Shown here: in pieces, positions 35,129 to 43,939 of the stretch
How the letters are laid out: each line of letters starts with the position of its first letter
Position numbering within the stretch: position 1 is the stretch's first letter
Source of the DNA: Priestia filamentosa
Lineage (GTDB): Bacteria; Bacillota; Bacilli; Bacillales; Bacillaceae_H
DNA length: 62,982 nt
Assembly (NCBI RefSeq): GCF_900177535.1
Contig: NZ_FXAJ01000014.1
Coordinates: forward strand, 1 to 62,982
Direction of reading: 5' to 3'
Made by a program: the position numbers and the translations under genes
The notes under the pieces: generated by a model
Database searches by the model: none
Seen by the model: only the letters and a program-made list of their open reading frames with translations
What the model was told of the DNA's origin: nothing

Positions 35129-35614
35129 ATGAAAAAAGGTGTTTTATATTTTAGTTTAATTTTCGTTTTTTTGTTGGCAGGTTGTTCAAATGATGCTGTG
35201 AGTTCTGTAACTAAAGAAACTGAAGAGACTCAAGTTAGGGAATCAACGAAAACTCAGGAACAGGAGCCTAGTATTTTAAAAGGTCAATTTCATCTTGATA
35301 GTGTGGTGAAAATTTATGTCCCATCGACTTATAATATTGACGAGCCTATTGACAATAAAAAGTATGTTGATCAGTCCTTAGAAAAATTCTCTAATATGTT
35401 TGGAGGTGCGACGTCTGTTGATGGAACAGGAGCTTGGATAGGGGATGATAAAAAATTAGTTAAAGAAAAAGTAACCATTGTTTATAGCTTTGCTGAAAAG
35501 TTGGATAAAGATAAAATTAATGAAGTAGTAGAATATGCAAAGCATTTAAAAAAAGATATGAAGCAGTCCTCAGTATCACTTGAGATAAATGGAAAGATGT
35601 ATTTTATTGAGTAA
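35129..35614 (+). CDS. Small lipoprotein of unknown function
   Basis: A 161-residue protein with GGGGGAAA before the ATG and a lipobox LLAGC (Cys at about residue 19). A Thr/Glu/Gln-rich linker (KETEETQVRESTKTQEQE) is followed by a compact domain from VKIYVPSTYNID to SLEINGKMYFIE. The domain VKIYVPSTYNIDEPIDNKKY..MFGGATSVDGTGAW (two separate parts) alternates strands and helices; I do not recognise it. It is alone between dif-like sites 6 and 7. Confidence 0.7.
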   Translation: MKKGVLYFSLIFVFLLAGCSNDAVSSVTKETEETQVRESTKTQEQEPSILKGQFHLDSVVKIYVPSTYNIDEPIDNKKYVDQSLEKFSNMFGGATSVDGTGAWIGDDKKLVKEKVTIVYSFAEKLDKDKINEVVEYAKHLKKDMKQSSVSLEINGKMYFIE

Positions 35615-35632
35615 TTGCTAACATATAAATTA

Positions 35633-35660
35633 AATTCCTATAAACTTCATTATGTAAATT
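35633..35660 (+). other. dif-like (XerC/XerD) site 7
   Basis: Arms AATTCCTATAA (9 of 11) and TTATGTAAATT (10 of 11) with centre ACTTCA. It starts 19 bases after the lipoprotein stop codon. Confidence 0.7.
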
Positions 35661-35750
35661 GGATGAGGGATAAAATACTTTATGAATAGAAGTTATTAAT
35701 CGGCTACTTATATTAGAATTTGACAGAGTAAATTAAAGAATGATACGATT

Positions 35751-35832
35751 TTGGAAATCGGTTACGTAAAGGTATAATCGTCTTGAATTTATATTAAACG
35801 TAACAAACGTAACGTGGGTGGAGGTAGTGGAA
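35751..35832 (+). promoter_or_regulatory. Promoter and operator half-site of the polyol-locus regulator
   Basis: -35 TTGGAA (35751-35756), a 16-base spacer and -10 TATAAT (35773-35778). The spacer contains CGGTTACGTAA, half of the ACGTAACCGGTTACGT operator seen upstream of the structural genes, which suggests autoregulation. CGTAAC repeats at 35796-35814 may add weaker sites. Confidence 0.6.
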
Positions 35833-36825
35833 GTGGCTACAATTAGAGATGTTGCTGCCAAAGCAGGAGTTTCCGCGGCAACTGTTTCAAGGATTATCAA
35901 TAATAAGGGGGAGGCAACTCCTGAAACTATTGCTAGAGTACATAAAGTTATTAAAGAATTAGGTTATAAACCTAATGTAGTTGCACGGAGTTTAACCAGC
36001 CGAAAATCTAATACGATCGCTTTACTTGTTCCAACTATCAACAACCCATTTTTTCCTGAATTAGCAAGAGGAGTAGAAGATGTAGCGAATTCTCACGGAT
36101 TAAATATTTTTCTATGTAATACAGATGATGAAAGGGAAAAAGTAAATAATTATCTTGTTACTCTACGTGAAAGATATGTAGACGGAATCATTATAAACTC
36201 TTTAAATTTAACGAATAAAGATTTAGAAGAACTTGATGCCAATGGGATTCCTACAGTTACACTTGACCGAACCTTTTCAACTCATGACTTTTCTTCTATT
36301 TCAGTTAAACATCGAGTAGGAGCTCAGCTGGCTACAAAACATTTAATTGACATTGGATGTAAACGTATTGGTCTAATTAGAGGCCCAGAAGATGACCTTA
36401 CAGCTGTTCAGAGAATGTGGGGTTATAGAGATTATGTAAAAGATTTTGATTGGTTTGATCAAAGTTGGATCGCTCTAGGGGATTTTAGCGTAAGAAGTGG
36501 TTACATATGTATGAAAGAACTTTTCCAGAGACACCCGGATATAGATGGCGTCTTTGCTTCTAATGATTTGATGGCAATTGGTTTATTAAAGGCTGCTCAT
36601 GAATGGGGACGTAAGGTACCGGATGAATTAGCAATTGTAGGATTCGATGGAATTGATATGTCACAATATACTGCTCCCCCTATTTCTACAATTAAGCAAC
36701 CTATCTATGAGATGGGGAAAATGGCAATGGAAGAGCTTCTTAGGTTAATTAAAGAGCCACAATCTAAGCCAAATAAGTTAGAACTTGATATCGAATTTAT
36801 TTTACGTGAATCTTCTATGAAATAA
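35833..36825 (+). CDS. LacI-family regulator of the polyol/pentose locus
   Basis: A 330-residue regulator. The GTG at 35833 is preferred (GGTGGAGG 9 bases upstream) because it yields the standard MATIRDVAAKAGVSAATVSR. The hinge is KPNVVARSL. The sensor domain has NNPFFPELARGVED near residue 70, NSLNLTNKDLEEL near 120, and ASNDLMAIGLLKAA near 240. It belongs to the CcpA/RbsR branch. It probably represses the divergent ribokinase-epimerase and MFS genes through the palindromes at 38848-39117. Confidence 0.93.
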   Translation: MATIRDVAAKAGVSAATVSRIINNKGEATPETIARVHKVIKELGYKPNVVARSLTSRKSNTIALLVPTINNPFFPELARGVEDVANSHGLNIFLCNTDDEREKVNNYLVTLRERYVDGIIINSLNLTNKDLEELDANGIPTVTLDRTFSTHDFSSISVKHRVGAQLATKHLIDIGCKRIGLIRGPEDDLTAVQRMWGYRDYVKDFDWFDQSWIALGDFSVRSGYICMKELFQRHPDIDGVFASNDLMAIGLLKAAHEWGRKVPDELAIVGFDGIDMSQYTAPPISTIKQPIYEMGKMAMEELLRLIKEPQSKPNKLELDIEFILRESSMK

Positions 36826-36837
36826 AACAAATATAGA

Positions 36838-36872
36838 TAAAAAAAAGACTCCTAGTAGGAGTCTTTTTTTTA
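36838..36872. terminator. Bidirectional terminator between lacI and ribokinase genes
   Basis: AAAAAAGACTCCTA pairs with TAGGAGTCTTTTTT. Confidence 0.9.
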
Positions 36873-36941
36873 GTAAGCATCCTCACGTCGGGTGTTTACC
36901 TTTAAAAATTTATATAAATTTTATATAGATGTTCAGTAATA

Positions 36942-37901
36942 CTACACTAATTTATGGTTTGGGACTTCTAATAAATAATGAGAAATGCCTCTCTTAATAC
37001 AAAATTCATTAATCTTATCTATACTTGGTACTTTTTGGGCCCCTTGTTTTGTTACTTTTAAAGCAGCCACAATGTTTGCAAACTTTACTGATGCAACAAG
37101 GTTTGCTCCATCCGCAAGAGCTGAAGCAAGTGCACCAGCAAAGGAATCTCCAGCTCCAACAGTGTCTACTGCTGTAACTGGAATAGCCTTAACATATTCC
37201 GTTTTTCCATTGTCATAAACAAGAGAACCTTTGTCCCCCATTTTAATGATGGAGTTTTTAATGCCAATCTGATTAAAATATTCTGCTGCTTGATGTGCTG
37301 AGTCTAAATCTATAACGTCGATGCCTGTAAGCTGTTTTGTTTCTTGTTTATTAGGAACAATTAAATCTGCATATTGCAATGCACGTTCAGTAATACCATC
37401 TGCAGGCGCTGGATCTAAGACTACGAACATTCCTTTATTCCTTGCTTGAATCATAGACTCAATTACTGCTTCTTCAGGAATCTCCATCTGTACAAGTAAT
37501 ACTTTACTATTATTTATTGTGGAAAAAGCTGTTTGAATATCTTTCACTGTTAAATTATCATTGGCTCCTTTGACAACTAGCATCGTATTTTCAGCTGTTT
37601 GGTCAACTGTAATAATCGCACATCCGGTTGAGCTGTCATCTACTCGTTTTACATAAGAGGTATTAACACCTTTTGCTGTCAAAGAATTGATTACATTATC
37701 TCCATATAAATCACGGCCAATTGAGCCAATCATATTCACTTTTTTACCTAGGCGTGCACTTGCAACAGCCTGATTTGCCCCCTTCCCCCCTGGAAGCGCC
37801 ATCATTTTCTTTCCGAAGACGGTTTCTCCATGTTTTGGATAATGATTTGTAAAGGCAACAATATCAATGTTTATACTTCCAACTACAGTTATCTCTCCCA
37901 T
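36942..37901 (-). CDS. rbsK: Ribokinase-like PfkB sugar kinase
   Basis: A 319-residue ribokinase. I start at the ATG at 37901, which follows GGAGGTG and lies 18 bases after the epimerase stop. Motifs: GSINIDIVAF (substrate lid), PGGKGANQAVASARLG near residue 40 (PfkB signature 1), and DTVGAGDSFAGALASAL near 250 (signature 2, catalytic Asp). It phosphorylates ribose or a related pentose or ketose. Because a polyol-type MFS transporter and an epimerase share the locus, the true substrate may be another C5 or C6 sugar. It is likely cotranscribed with the epimerase. Confidence 0.9.
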   Translation of the reverse strand: MGEITVVGSINIDIVAFTNHYPKHGETVFGKKMMALPGGKGANQAVASARLGKKVNMIGSIGRDLYGDNVINSLTAKGVNTSYVKRVDDSSTGCAIITVDQTAENTMLVVKGANDNLTVKDIQTAFSTINNSKVLLVQMEIPEEAVIESMIQARNKGMFVVLDPAPADGITERALQYADLIVPNKQETKQLTGIDVIDLDSAHQAAEYFNQIGIKNSIIKMGDKGSLVYDNGKTEYVKAIPVTAVDTVGAGDSFAGALASALADGANLVASVKFANIVAALKVTKQGAQKVPSIDKINEFCIKRGISHYLLEVPNHKLV

Positions 37902-37918
37902 TAGTACACCTCCAATAA

Positions 37919-38614
37919 TCACTTAAGATTTAATTTAAATTGATCCGTTTTCTGATTTTCCGTAAAATCTTTTAGCTGATTTACAGCTTCCTCAAAAGTG
38001 ACATCAGGTTTAAAAAGGGAAGATGTGCCGCAAACAAGCATATTGGCTCCATTCTTTAAAACATCAGGAATAGTTTCGTATCCAATATTTCCATCCACTT
38101 GAATATCAATCTCGTATTCTGCTTTATTAAGTAAATGTTTCAAATCACTTATCTTTTGATACATTAAAGGAATAAACTTTTGCCCTGCAAACCCTGGATT
38201 AACAGTCATAACAGTCACATAGTCTATGGTATCTAAAACATAGACTAGTTCTTGGAGTGGAGTAGAGGGATTAAGAGCGACTCCTGCCTTCAATCCTTTG
38301 TCGCGAATTGTTTTCAGTGTTTTTTGCAGGTGATCAGTAGCTTCTACATGAACTGAAATCATATTAGCTCCTGATTCAATAAAAGTATCTAAATGATTTT
38401 CAGGATTTTTAACCATTAAATGCACATCAAATGGTTTATTTGTATATGGTCTTATACTTTTAATCAAATCAGGACCCATCGTAAAATTTGGAACAAAATT
38501 TCCATCCATTATGTCTAGATGAAAAAAATCTACTCCTGCTTGATCAAGTCTTATTACAGTCTCTTTTAAAATTCCCATATCGGCACACATTAAAGATGGA
38601 CCAATTAAAGTCAT
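37919..38614 (-). CDS. rpe: Ribulose-phosphate 3-epimerase family protein
   Basis: A 231-residue TIM-barrel epimerase with CAGGAGG before the ATG. Metal and catalytic residues: HLDIMDGNFVPN (His, Asp) near residue 33, FDVHLMVKNPE near 65, MTVNPGFAGQKFIP near 140 and QVDGNIGYETIP near 175. It may convert ribulose-5-P to xylulose-5-P, or act on allulose-6-P as AlsE does; the two cannot be told apart by eye. It is the first gene of the rpe-rbsK pair read leftward from the operator region. Confidence 0.9.
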   Translation of the reverse strand: MTLIGPSLMCADMGILKETVIRLDQAGVDFFHLDIMDGNFVPNFTMGPDLIKSIRPYTNKPFDVHLMVKNPENHLDTFIESGANMISVHVEATDHLQKTLKTIRDKGLKAGVALNPSTPLQELVYVLDTIDYVTVMTVNPGFAGQKFIPLMYQKISDLKHLLNKAEYEIDIQVDGNIGYETIPDVLKNGANMLVCGTSSLFKPDVTFEEAVNQLKDFTENQKTDQFKLNLK

Positions 38615-38847
38615 AATTTTATAGCCTCCTGTAGCATATAGTTAGAAATTAAATCTTGTAGGGTTTATACATAGAATTAATGTTCCATGAATTATTTCTT
38701 AATAAAGTTAAGTAGAGATGTATTCATGATTTTATAAAACTAATATAAAAAATCTTGCTTTATATCAAACAAATACTTATATTTAATCAAAATAGAACAA
38801 AAATTACATTTGTCACGTAAAAAAACAAATTAAACCCTATAATATTT

Positions 38848-39118
38848 AACGTAACCGGTTACGTGAATCGTATCACTCTTTAAATTAGTTTGTCAAACAG
38901 AAATTAATGAGGATTTAATTGTTTATATAACAACACTATTAATTGGAAATATACACTATTTAACTACTTAAAAACTAATCAAAATGATAAATGTAACCGG
39001 TTGCGTACAAAAGAACGATATGCTAATATACAGAAATAAGATCTCCCTTTAAAAATCTATAAGAACAAGAGATTAAATAAAACTATATTTTTTTATTAAT
39101 AACGTAACCGGTTACGTT
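38848..39118. promoter_or_regulatory. Three LacI-type operators between the divergent polyol genes
   Basis: ACGTAACCGGTTACGT (38848-38863) is a perfect 16-bp palindrome. ATGTAACCGGTTGCGT (38991-39006) is a slightly degenerate copy. AACGTAACCGGTTACGTT (39101-39118) is a perfect 18-bp palindrome. They lie between the rpe start (38614) and the MFS start (39520), the right place to repress both. The half-site at the lacI promoter matches them. Confidence 0.85.
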
Positions 39119-39170
39119 AGAATGTTATTATTTTCCGTAATTTGGATTACAAATTTTCAGGGAGATTAAA

Positions 39171-39286
39171 ACGAAAAAAAGAATTGTTCTTATCACGGGA
39201 GGGAAGGGTGGAAGTGGACTTAGTATGGCGTAACATTTTTATCAAAAAAGGAGATTATATAGTAACTTTAGATTTATCTTACTAAT
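39171..39286 (+). pseudogene. Short-chain dehydrogenase N-terminal remnant
   Basis: The frame KKRIVLITGGKGGSGLSMA carries the SDR cofactor loop TGGKGGSG, then a stop. After a frameshift, FIKKGDYIVTLDLS continues the second strand of the Rossmann fold. The rest is gone. This may be the relic of a polyol dehydrogenase that once completed the locus. Confidence 0.6.
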
Positions 39287-39519
39287 CTCACTAGGAAATA
39301 ACCAAATTTGCATTAAAGAGTAAAAGAAGTTATTGGAATACGTTATTACAAATAAAAAGAAATTGAAAAATTATTAGCCTTATTGTAAGCGTTATCAACA
39401 TGATGGATATACCTATAGATAATATTATAATCTTTAAGGTTAATGGTTTTATAGAGAGCAAGTGGATTTTATAAGGATTTATGTTTAAGACTAATTAGAA
39501 TATCTAGGAGGGTTTATTA

Positions 39520-40824
39520 ATGAAAACTGTAAGCGCTTCTTCCAGTTTAGAGACAAAGATGATTTTTGGAATGCCTAAATCACTTATATGGGGATTTGTT
39601 GCAATTATTATTTTTATGACAGGAGATGGAATTGAACAAGCCTTCCTATCGAAACAGATTGTGGAGATGGGATTTACACCAGCCCAATCAGCTTCGGTCT
39701 TTACTATATACGGAGTTACAGTAGCGATTGCATCCTGGTTAGCAGCACTTTTTGCTGATATTTGGGGACCAAGACGCACAATGCTGGCTGGTCTAATCAT
39801 TTGGAGTGTATTTCACATAGGATTCATTACTCTTGGGACAATTCCAGAAAGCTTAAATATGATACGTATAATGTATGGATTACGTGGATTTGGATTTCCC
39901 CTATTCGCTTATTCATTTGTGGTCTGGATTGCTTATGCCACTCCATATAAAAAACTTCCAAGTGCTATGGGATGGTTTTGGTTTGCTCATTCATTAGGTC
40001 TTGGAGTATTTGGTTCTTATTTACCTAGTTTCACAATACCTTCATTGGGTTATAATGGATCTCTTTGGTTAGGTTTAATTTTCGTTGTTATTGGTGGATT
40101 AATGGGGGTGCTTTTAACAAAGGGGAATTTTGAAAGGCAACAAGGTGAAGAGAAAGAAACAGGGGATACAATAAAAAAAGGACTTACTATCCTTTTTACT
40201 AACCCTAAAATTGCGATTGCCTCTATAGTACGTATTATTAATCAATTAGCTGTTTACGGTTTTGTAGTAGCAATGCCTCTGTTTTTAACAAGCAAGGAGG
40301 TTGGCTTTACTACTTCTGAATGGTTGAAAATCTGGTCTGCTATGTATTTAGTTAATATTATATTCAACTTAATTTGGGGATTTGTTGCAAACAGAATGGC
40401 GTGGAATAAAGTTGTACAGTATTTTGGTTGTATTGGAGTCGCAGCTTCCTGTTTATTATTCTATTATGTACCAATTACTTTTGGACCGAATTTTTGGCTA
40501 ATGGTATGTGTCTCAGGATTTTTTGGAGCAGTACTAGGTGCATTTGCCCAAATGTCTTCTATCTTTGCAGCAATTGACCCTGAAAATAGGGGGGCTGCTA
40601 TGTCTATTCACAATCTTTCTGCAGGATTAAGTCAGTTTATAGGACCAGCTTTAGCAGGTGTTCTTTTTTCCGCATTTGGTACAAAAGGGTTTGTATGGGC
40701 TCTAGCAGGATTGTATTTAGTAGGTTTTGTACTAGCACATTTCTTAAAGATAAACACAGAAAAAACGCCAACGGGAGACGAAATTGTTTCACGAGATTCT
40801 AAAAATAAAGTTTCTATTGGATAA
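39520..40824 (+). CDS. MFS transporter, RbtT/DalT/CsbX-like polyol permease
   Basis: A 434-residue, twelve-TM MFS protein with TAGGAGGG before the ATG. The segments GFVAIIIFMTGDGIEQAFLS, ALFADIWGPRRTMLAGLIIW (with the MFS loop D-x-x-G-R-R) and AYSFVVWIAYATPYKKLPSA resemble the ribitol/arabitol (RbtT/DalT/CsbX) group. It is driven from the three-operator region and probably imports the polyol or sugar handled by the kinase and epimerase. A terminator follows at 41044-41079. Confidence 0.85.
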   Translation: MKTVSASSSLETKMIFGMPKSLIWGFVAIIIFMTGDGIEQAFLSKQIVEMGFTPAQSASVFTIYGVTVAIASWLAALFADIWGPRRTMLAGLIIWSVFHIGFITLGTIPESLNMIRIMYGLRGFGFPLFAYSFVVWIAYATPYKKLPSAMGWFWFAHSLGLGVFGSYLPSFTIPSLGYNGSLWLGLIFVVIGGLMGVLLTKGNFERQQGEEKETGDTIKKGLTILFTNPKIAIASIVRIINQLAVYGFVVAMPLFLTSKEVGFTTSEWLKIWSAMYLVNIIFNLIWGFVANRMAWNKVVQYFGCIGVAASCLLFYYVPITFGPNFWLMVCVSGFFGAVLGAFAQMSSIFAAIDPENRGAAMSIHNLSAGLSQFIGPALAGVLFSAFGTKGFVWALAGLYLVGFVLAHFLKINTEKTPTGDEIVSRDSKNKVSIG

Positions 40825-41043
40825 CCATTAAGAATAAAAGATTTATTTCTATCGAAAAATTAAATTATTAATTCTTTAAGGTTAAAAGCTACTTTAGTTT
40901 TTGGTTGGTCTCGTATTTGAATAAGGTAACTTTTTAAAAGGGAGAGTATGTGTATAAAAGTCATTATTAAGAACTCTTTTTTATATTTAGTTTCTGAAAG
41001 TGGCTTTATACTAACTGATTTATCATAAAATGTTTTTAATAAA

Positions 41044-41079
41044 AAAATCCTTTGCTCTTCAATAGCAAAGGATTTTCTT
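41044..41079 (+). terminator. Terminator between polyol and Amadori loci
   Basis: AAAATCCTTTGCT pairs with AGCAAAGGATTTT. A close relative is at 58127-58160. Confidence 0.85.
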
Positions 41080-41293
41080 ATTTATATGAAATAAGGGAAT
41101 GCATTGATAGCTTAATATAGAGAGTTCTAGTAAAAAACTTCAATTTTATAAAAGAACAAATTTTCTAAATATATTGACAATTTATTTTTCTTTGAGTTAT
41201 TATTCAATAGAACTTATTAGGACAAAGTAGAACAAAAGGAAATGTGTTTTATTTACTTTTAAAAGTTCAAGGTTGAATAATGGAGGGGGAAAA

Positions 41294-42715
41294 ATGCAAA
41301 GTATTAACTCGAGAATCGAGCGTATACCAGACAACGGTTACAACAAAAAATTGTTAGGACAAACAGGTATTGGATATTTATTTGATGCACTAGATGGAAC
41401 GATGCTTTCGTTTACATTACCAGTTATTACAGCATTATGGGCACTAACATCTCATCAAACAGGAATTTTAGCTAGTTCTTTATTTGTTGGTTACTTGTTT
41501 GGGACAGCATTTTCAGGCTACCTAGGAGATCGATTTGGAAGAAAAAATGTAATTATGTGGACATTGGTTATCTATTGTGTAGCTACAATGGCTAGTGCTT
41601 TAGCTACAAATTGGGAATTTTTCTTTTGGGCAAGGGTAGTAGCTGGATTTGGTACTGGGGGAGAAGCTGCAATAATGGCTCCTTATTTAGCCGAATTAAT
41701 TTCTAGTAAATATAGAGGAAGATATACATCCCTATTAACAGGATTCTTTTCTTTAGGCCATATATCTGCAGCTGCTCTTTCTTATTTTATTATTCCGGTT
41801 TCAGATAATGGATGGCGGATTGCTCTGTTTGTAACAGCCCTTCCGATTTTTATGTTTATCATTTGGAGACGTACTTTGCCTGAATCCCCTTTATGGTTAG
41901 AATCAAAAGGTCGTTATAAAGAAGCTGATGAAGCTATGACTAGGATTGAAATAGCAGCTGAAAATTCACTGAAGTATAAACTACCAAAACCAGAGAAGAA
42001 TACTTCTGTCCCATCTATTATTGAAGAAAAGAAATTTAAAAAAGACTCGTTCCTTACCTTATTTTCAAAAAAATATATTAAACGTACTATCATGCTTTGG
42101 GTTGTATGGTTTTCGTTGGTTTATACAAACTTCGGTTTTTTAACTTGGCTTCCATCTTTACTAGTTAATCAAGGATATGAAATCGCTTCATCGTTTATTT
42201 TTTCTTTACTAATTTATGCATCGCAGATACCCGGTTATATAACTGGTGCTATATTAAATGATAAATTAGGGAGAAAACCAGTTTTATTAATCGGTATGGC
42301 AGGAGCAACTATTGCTGCACTTGGTATGGCCAACTTTGCGAATTCTGCTGCTACTATTATTACGTTTGGTGGACTAATGTCAATGTTTATGAGTATAGGT
42401 TACTCTGTTCTTTATACGTACACGCCTGAACAATTCCCAACGAATATCCGCGCTACCGGAATGGGCGCTACCTCAGCATTTAGCCGAGTTGGAGGAATAT
42501 TAGCCCCAATTGTTATTGGGTATATTTATCCTTTGTATGGTTTTAGTGGGGTATTTATTATGATCACTGCCATTCTTGTTATCGGTACTCTTACTGTTAT
42601 GATTTTAGGTAAAGAAACGAAGGCTAAATCTTTGGAGGAAGTAGAGGTGGTTTATAAGGAGGGCATGGTTTCAAATTCACAAGAAAAGGATCATGAAAAA
42701 ACAATAGGTAAATAA
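41294..42715 (+). CDS. MFS transporter of the Amadori-compound locus
   Basis: A 473-residue MFS protein. The ATG at 41294 has GGAGGGGG upstream and replaces an upstream TTG. Signature segments: GYLGDRFGRKNVI (between TM2 and TM3), PESPLWLESKGRYKEADEAM near residue 200 (sugar-porter/AAHS-type loop) and NDKLGRKPVLLIG near 330. The closest groups are the sugar-porter and acid:H+ symporter families. It is the first gene of an operon with FrlB-, HyuA- and HyuB-like genes, so it should import their glycated substrate. TAGAACAA motifs at about 41206 and 41230 may be operator sites. Confidence 0.85.
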   Translation: MQSINSRIERIPDNGYNKKLLGQTGIGYLFDALDGTMLSFTLPVITALWALTSHQTGILASSLFVGYLFGTAFSGYLGDRFGRKNVIMWTLVIYCVATMASALATNWEFFFWARVVAGFGTGGEAAIMAPYLAELISSKYRGRYTSLLTGFFSLGHISAAALSYFIIPVSDNGWRIALFVTALPIFMFIIWRRTLPESPLWLESKGRYKEADEAMTRIEIAAENSLKYKLPKPEKNTSVPSIIEEKKFKKDSFLTLFSKKYIKRTIMLWVVWFSLVYTNFGFLTWLPSLLVNQGYEIASSFIFSLLIYASQIPGYITGAILNDKLGRKPVLLIGMAGATIAALGMANFANSAATIITFGGLMSMFMSIGYSVLYTYTPEQFPTNIRATGMGATSAFSRVGGILAPIVIGYIYPLYGFSGVFIMITAILVIGTLTVMILGKETKAKSLEEVEVVYKEGMVSNSQEKDHEKTIGK

Positions 42716-42819
42716 TTTTTAGAATATTTAGTTATTTAGTGTTGACTAGAACAATATAGAACAATATAATTGTTGATAGAATCATTATACTTACAAAAAC
42801 ATTTAAAAGGAGTTTAATA

Positions 42820-43803
42820 ATGACAAATCAGTTAATTGAAAACAAATCATTAGAAAAGGTATTAGAGGTAGTAAAAGAAAAAGAAATTGATCGTGTCTTT
42901 CTTGTTGCATGCGGAGGTTCCTCTGCTTTAATGTATTCAAGTAAATACATCCTAGATCGTGATTCAACTACTATGACGACTGAAGTTTACAGTTCAAATG
43001 AGTTTATTTACCGCAATCCAGCTACTCTAAATAAAAATTCACTTGTTATTCTATGTTCTCATTTAGGAAAAACACCAGAAACAACGGAAGCTGCGAAATT
43101 TGCGAAAAGTAAAGGAGCTTTAACTGTTTCCTTCACATATATAGATGACTCACCTTTAGCAAAAGAATCAGATTTAGTGATTGGATACGAATACGGACCA
43201 GGAATTGATCCTGCTGAATCGCGAAATATTCTAATCATTCAATTGACGCTAGGATTACTGAAAGTAAAAGAATCAAGTAAGAAGTATGATAAGTTAGTCG
43301 CGAGCTTACCTAATTTAAAGGCTGTGTGTGATAAAGCAATCGAATATTATGCTCAAGACGCTTTAGACTTTGCAGATAAATATAAAGATGAAAAGATGAT
43401 TTATACAATGGCAAGTGGTAGTAATTATGGAGTCGCCTATACATTTGCAATTTGTATCTTAATGGAAATGCAATGGATTAATTCACACGCTATACATGCA
43501 GGGGAATTCTTCCATGGCCCATTTGAAATTCTAGATAAGGATACACCATTCATTCTATTACTGGGACTAGATGAAACAAGGTATATGGAAGAACGTGCTC
43601 TCAAATTTACGAAAGAATATGGTGAAAAACTTATTATTTTGGATGCTAAGGACCTTGATTTTAAAGGAATTGACAAGGAAATAAGAGGAGAGATTGCTTC
43701 TGTAGTTTTACTTTACGTATTACGAGCATTCTCAAGAAAGTTAGCAGATGTACGTAATCATCCACTAGAAAAACGAAGATATATGTTTAAAGTGCCTTAT
43801 TAA
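42820..43803 (+). CDS. frlB: FrlB-like fructosamine-6-phosphate deglycase (SIS domain)
   Basis: A 327-residue SIS-domain protein close to B. subtilis FrlB in length and sequence: FLVACGGSSALMYSSKYIL, LVILCSHLGKTPETTEAAKF and IYTMASGSNYGVAYTFAICI. The active-site segment HAIHAGEFFHGPFEILD near residue 225 is the FrlB type. FrlB splits fructosyl-amine-6-phosphates into glucose-6-phosphate and the amine. AAAGGAG precedes the ATG. Direct repeats of TAGAACAA (42749-42768) upstream may bind the GntR regulator. Its partner kinase is the gene at 48010. Confidence 0.92.
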   Translation: MTNQLIENKSLEKVLEVVKEKEIDRVFLVACGGSSALMYSSKYILDRDSTTMTTEVYSSNEFIYRNPATLNKNSLVILCSHLGKTPETTEAAKFAKSKGALTVSFTYIDDSPLAKESDLVIGYEYGPGIDPAESRNILIIQLTLGLLKVKESSKKYDKLVASLPNLKAVCDKAIEYYAQDALDFADKYKDEKMIYTMASGSNYGVAYTFAICILMEMQWINSHAIHAGEFFHGPFEILDKDTPFILLLGLDETRYMEERALKFTKEYGEKLIILDAKDLDFKGIDKEIRGEIASVVLLYVLRAFSRKLADVRNHPLEKRRYMFKVPY

Positions 43804-43939
43804 ATAAAGTACACCGATTAATTTCTGAATAATCTGAATATAATTCATCCTTATAGATTCAGGAAATGAATTTATAGGGGTGGATTATAAGCATTGTAAA
43901 AAAATAAATAAATATCCAGATCGAATAGGGGGAAAATAT

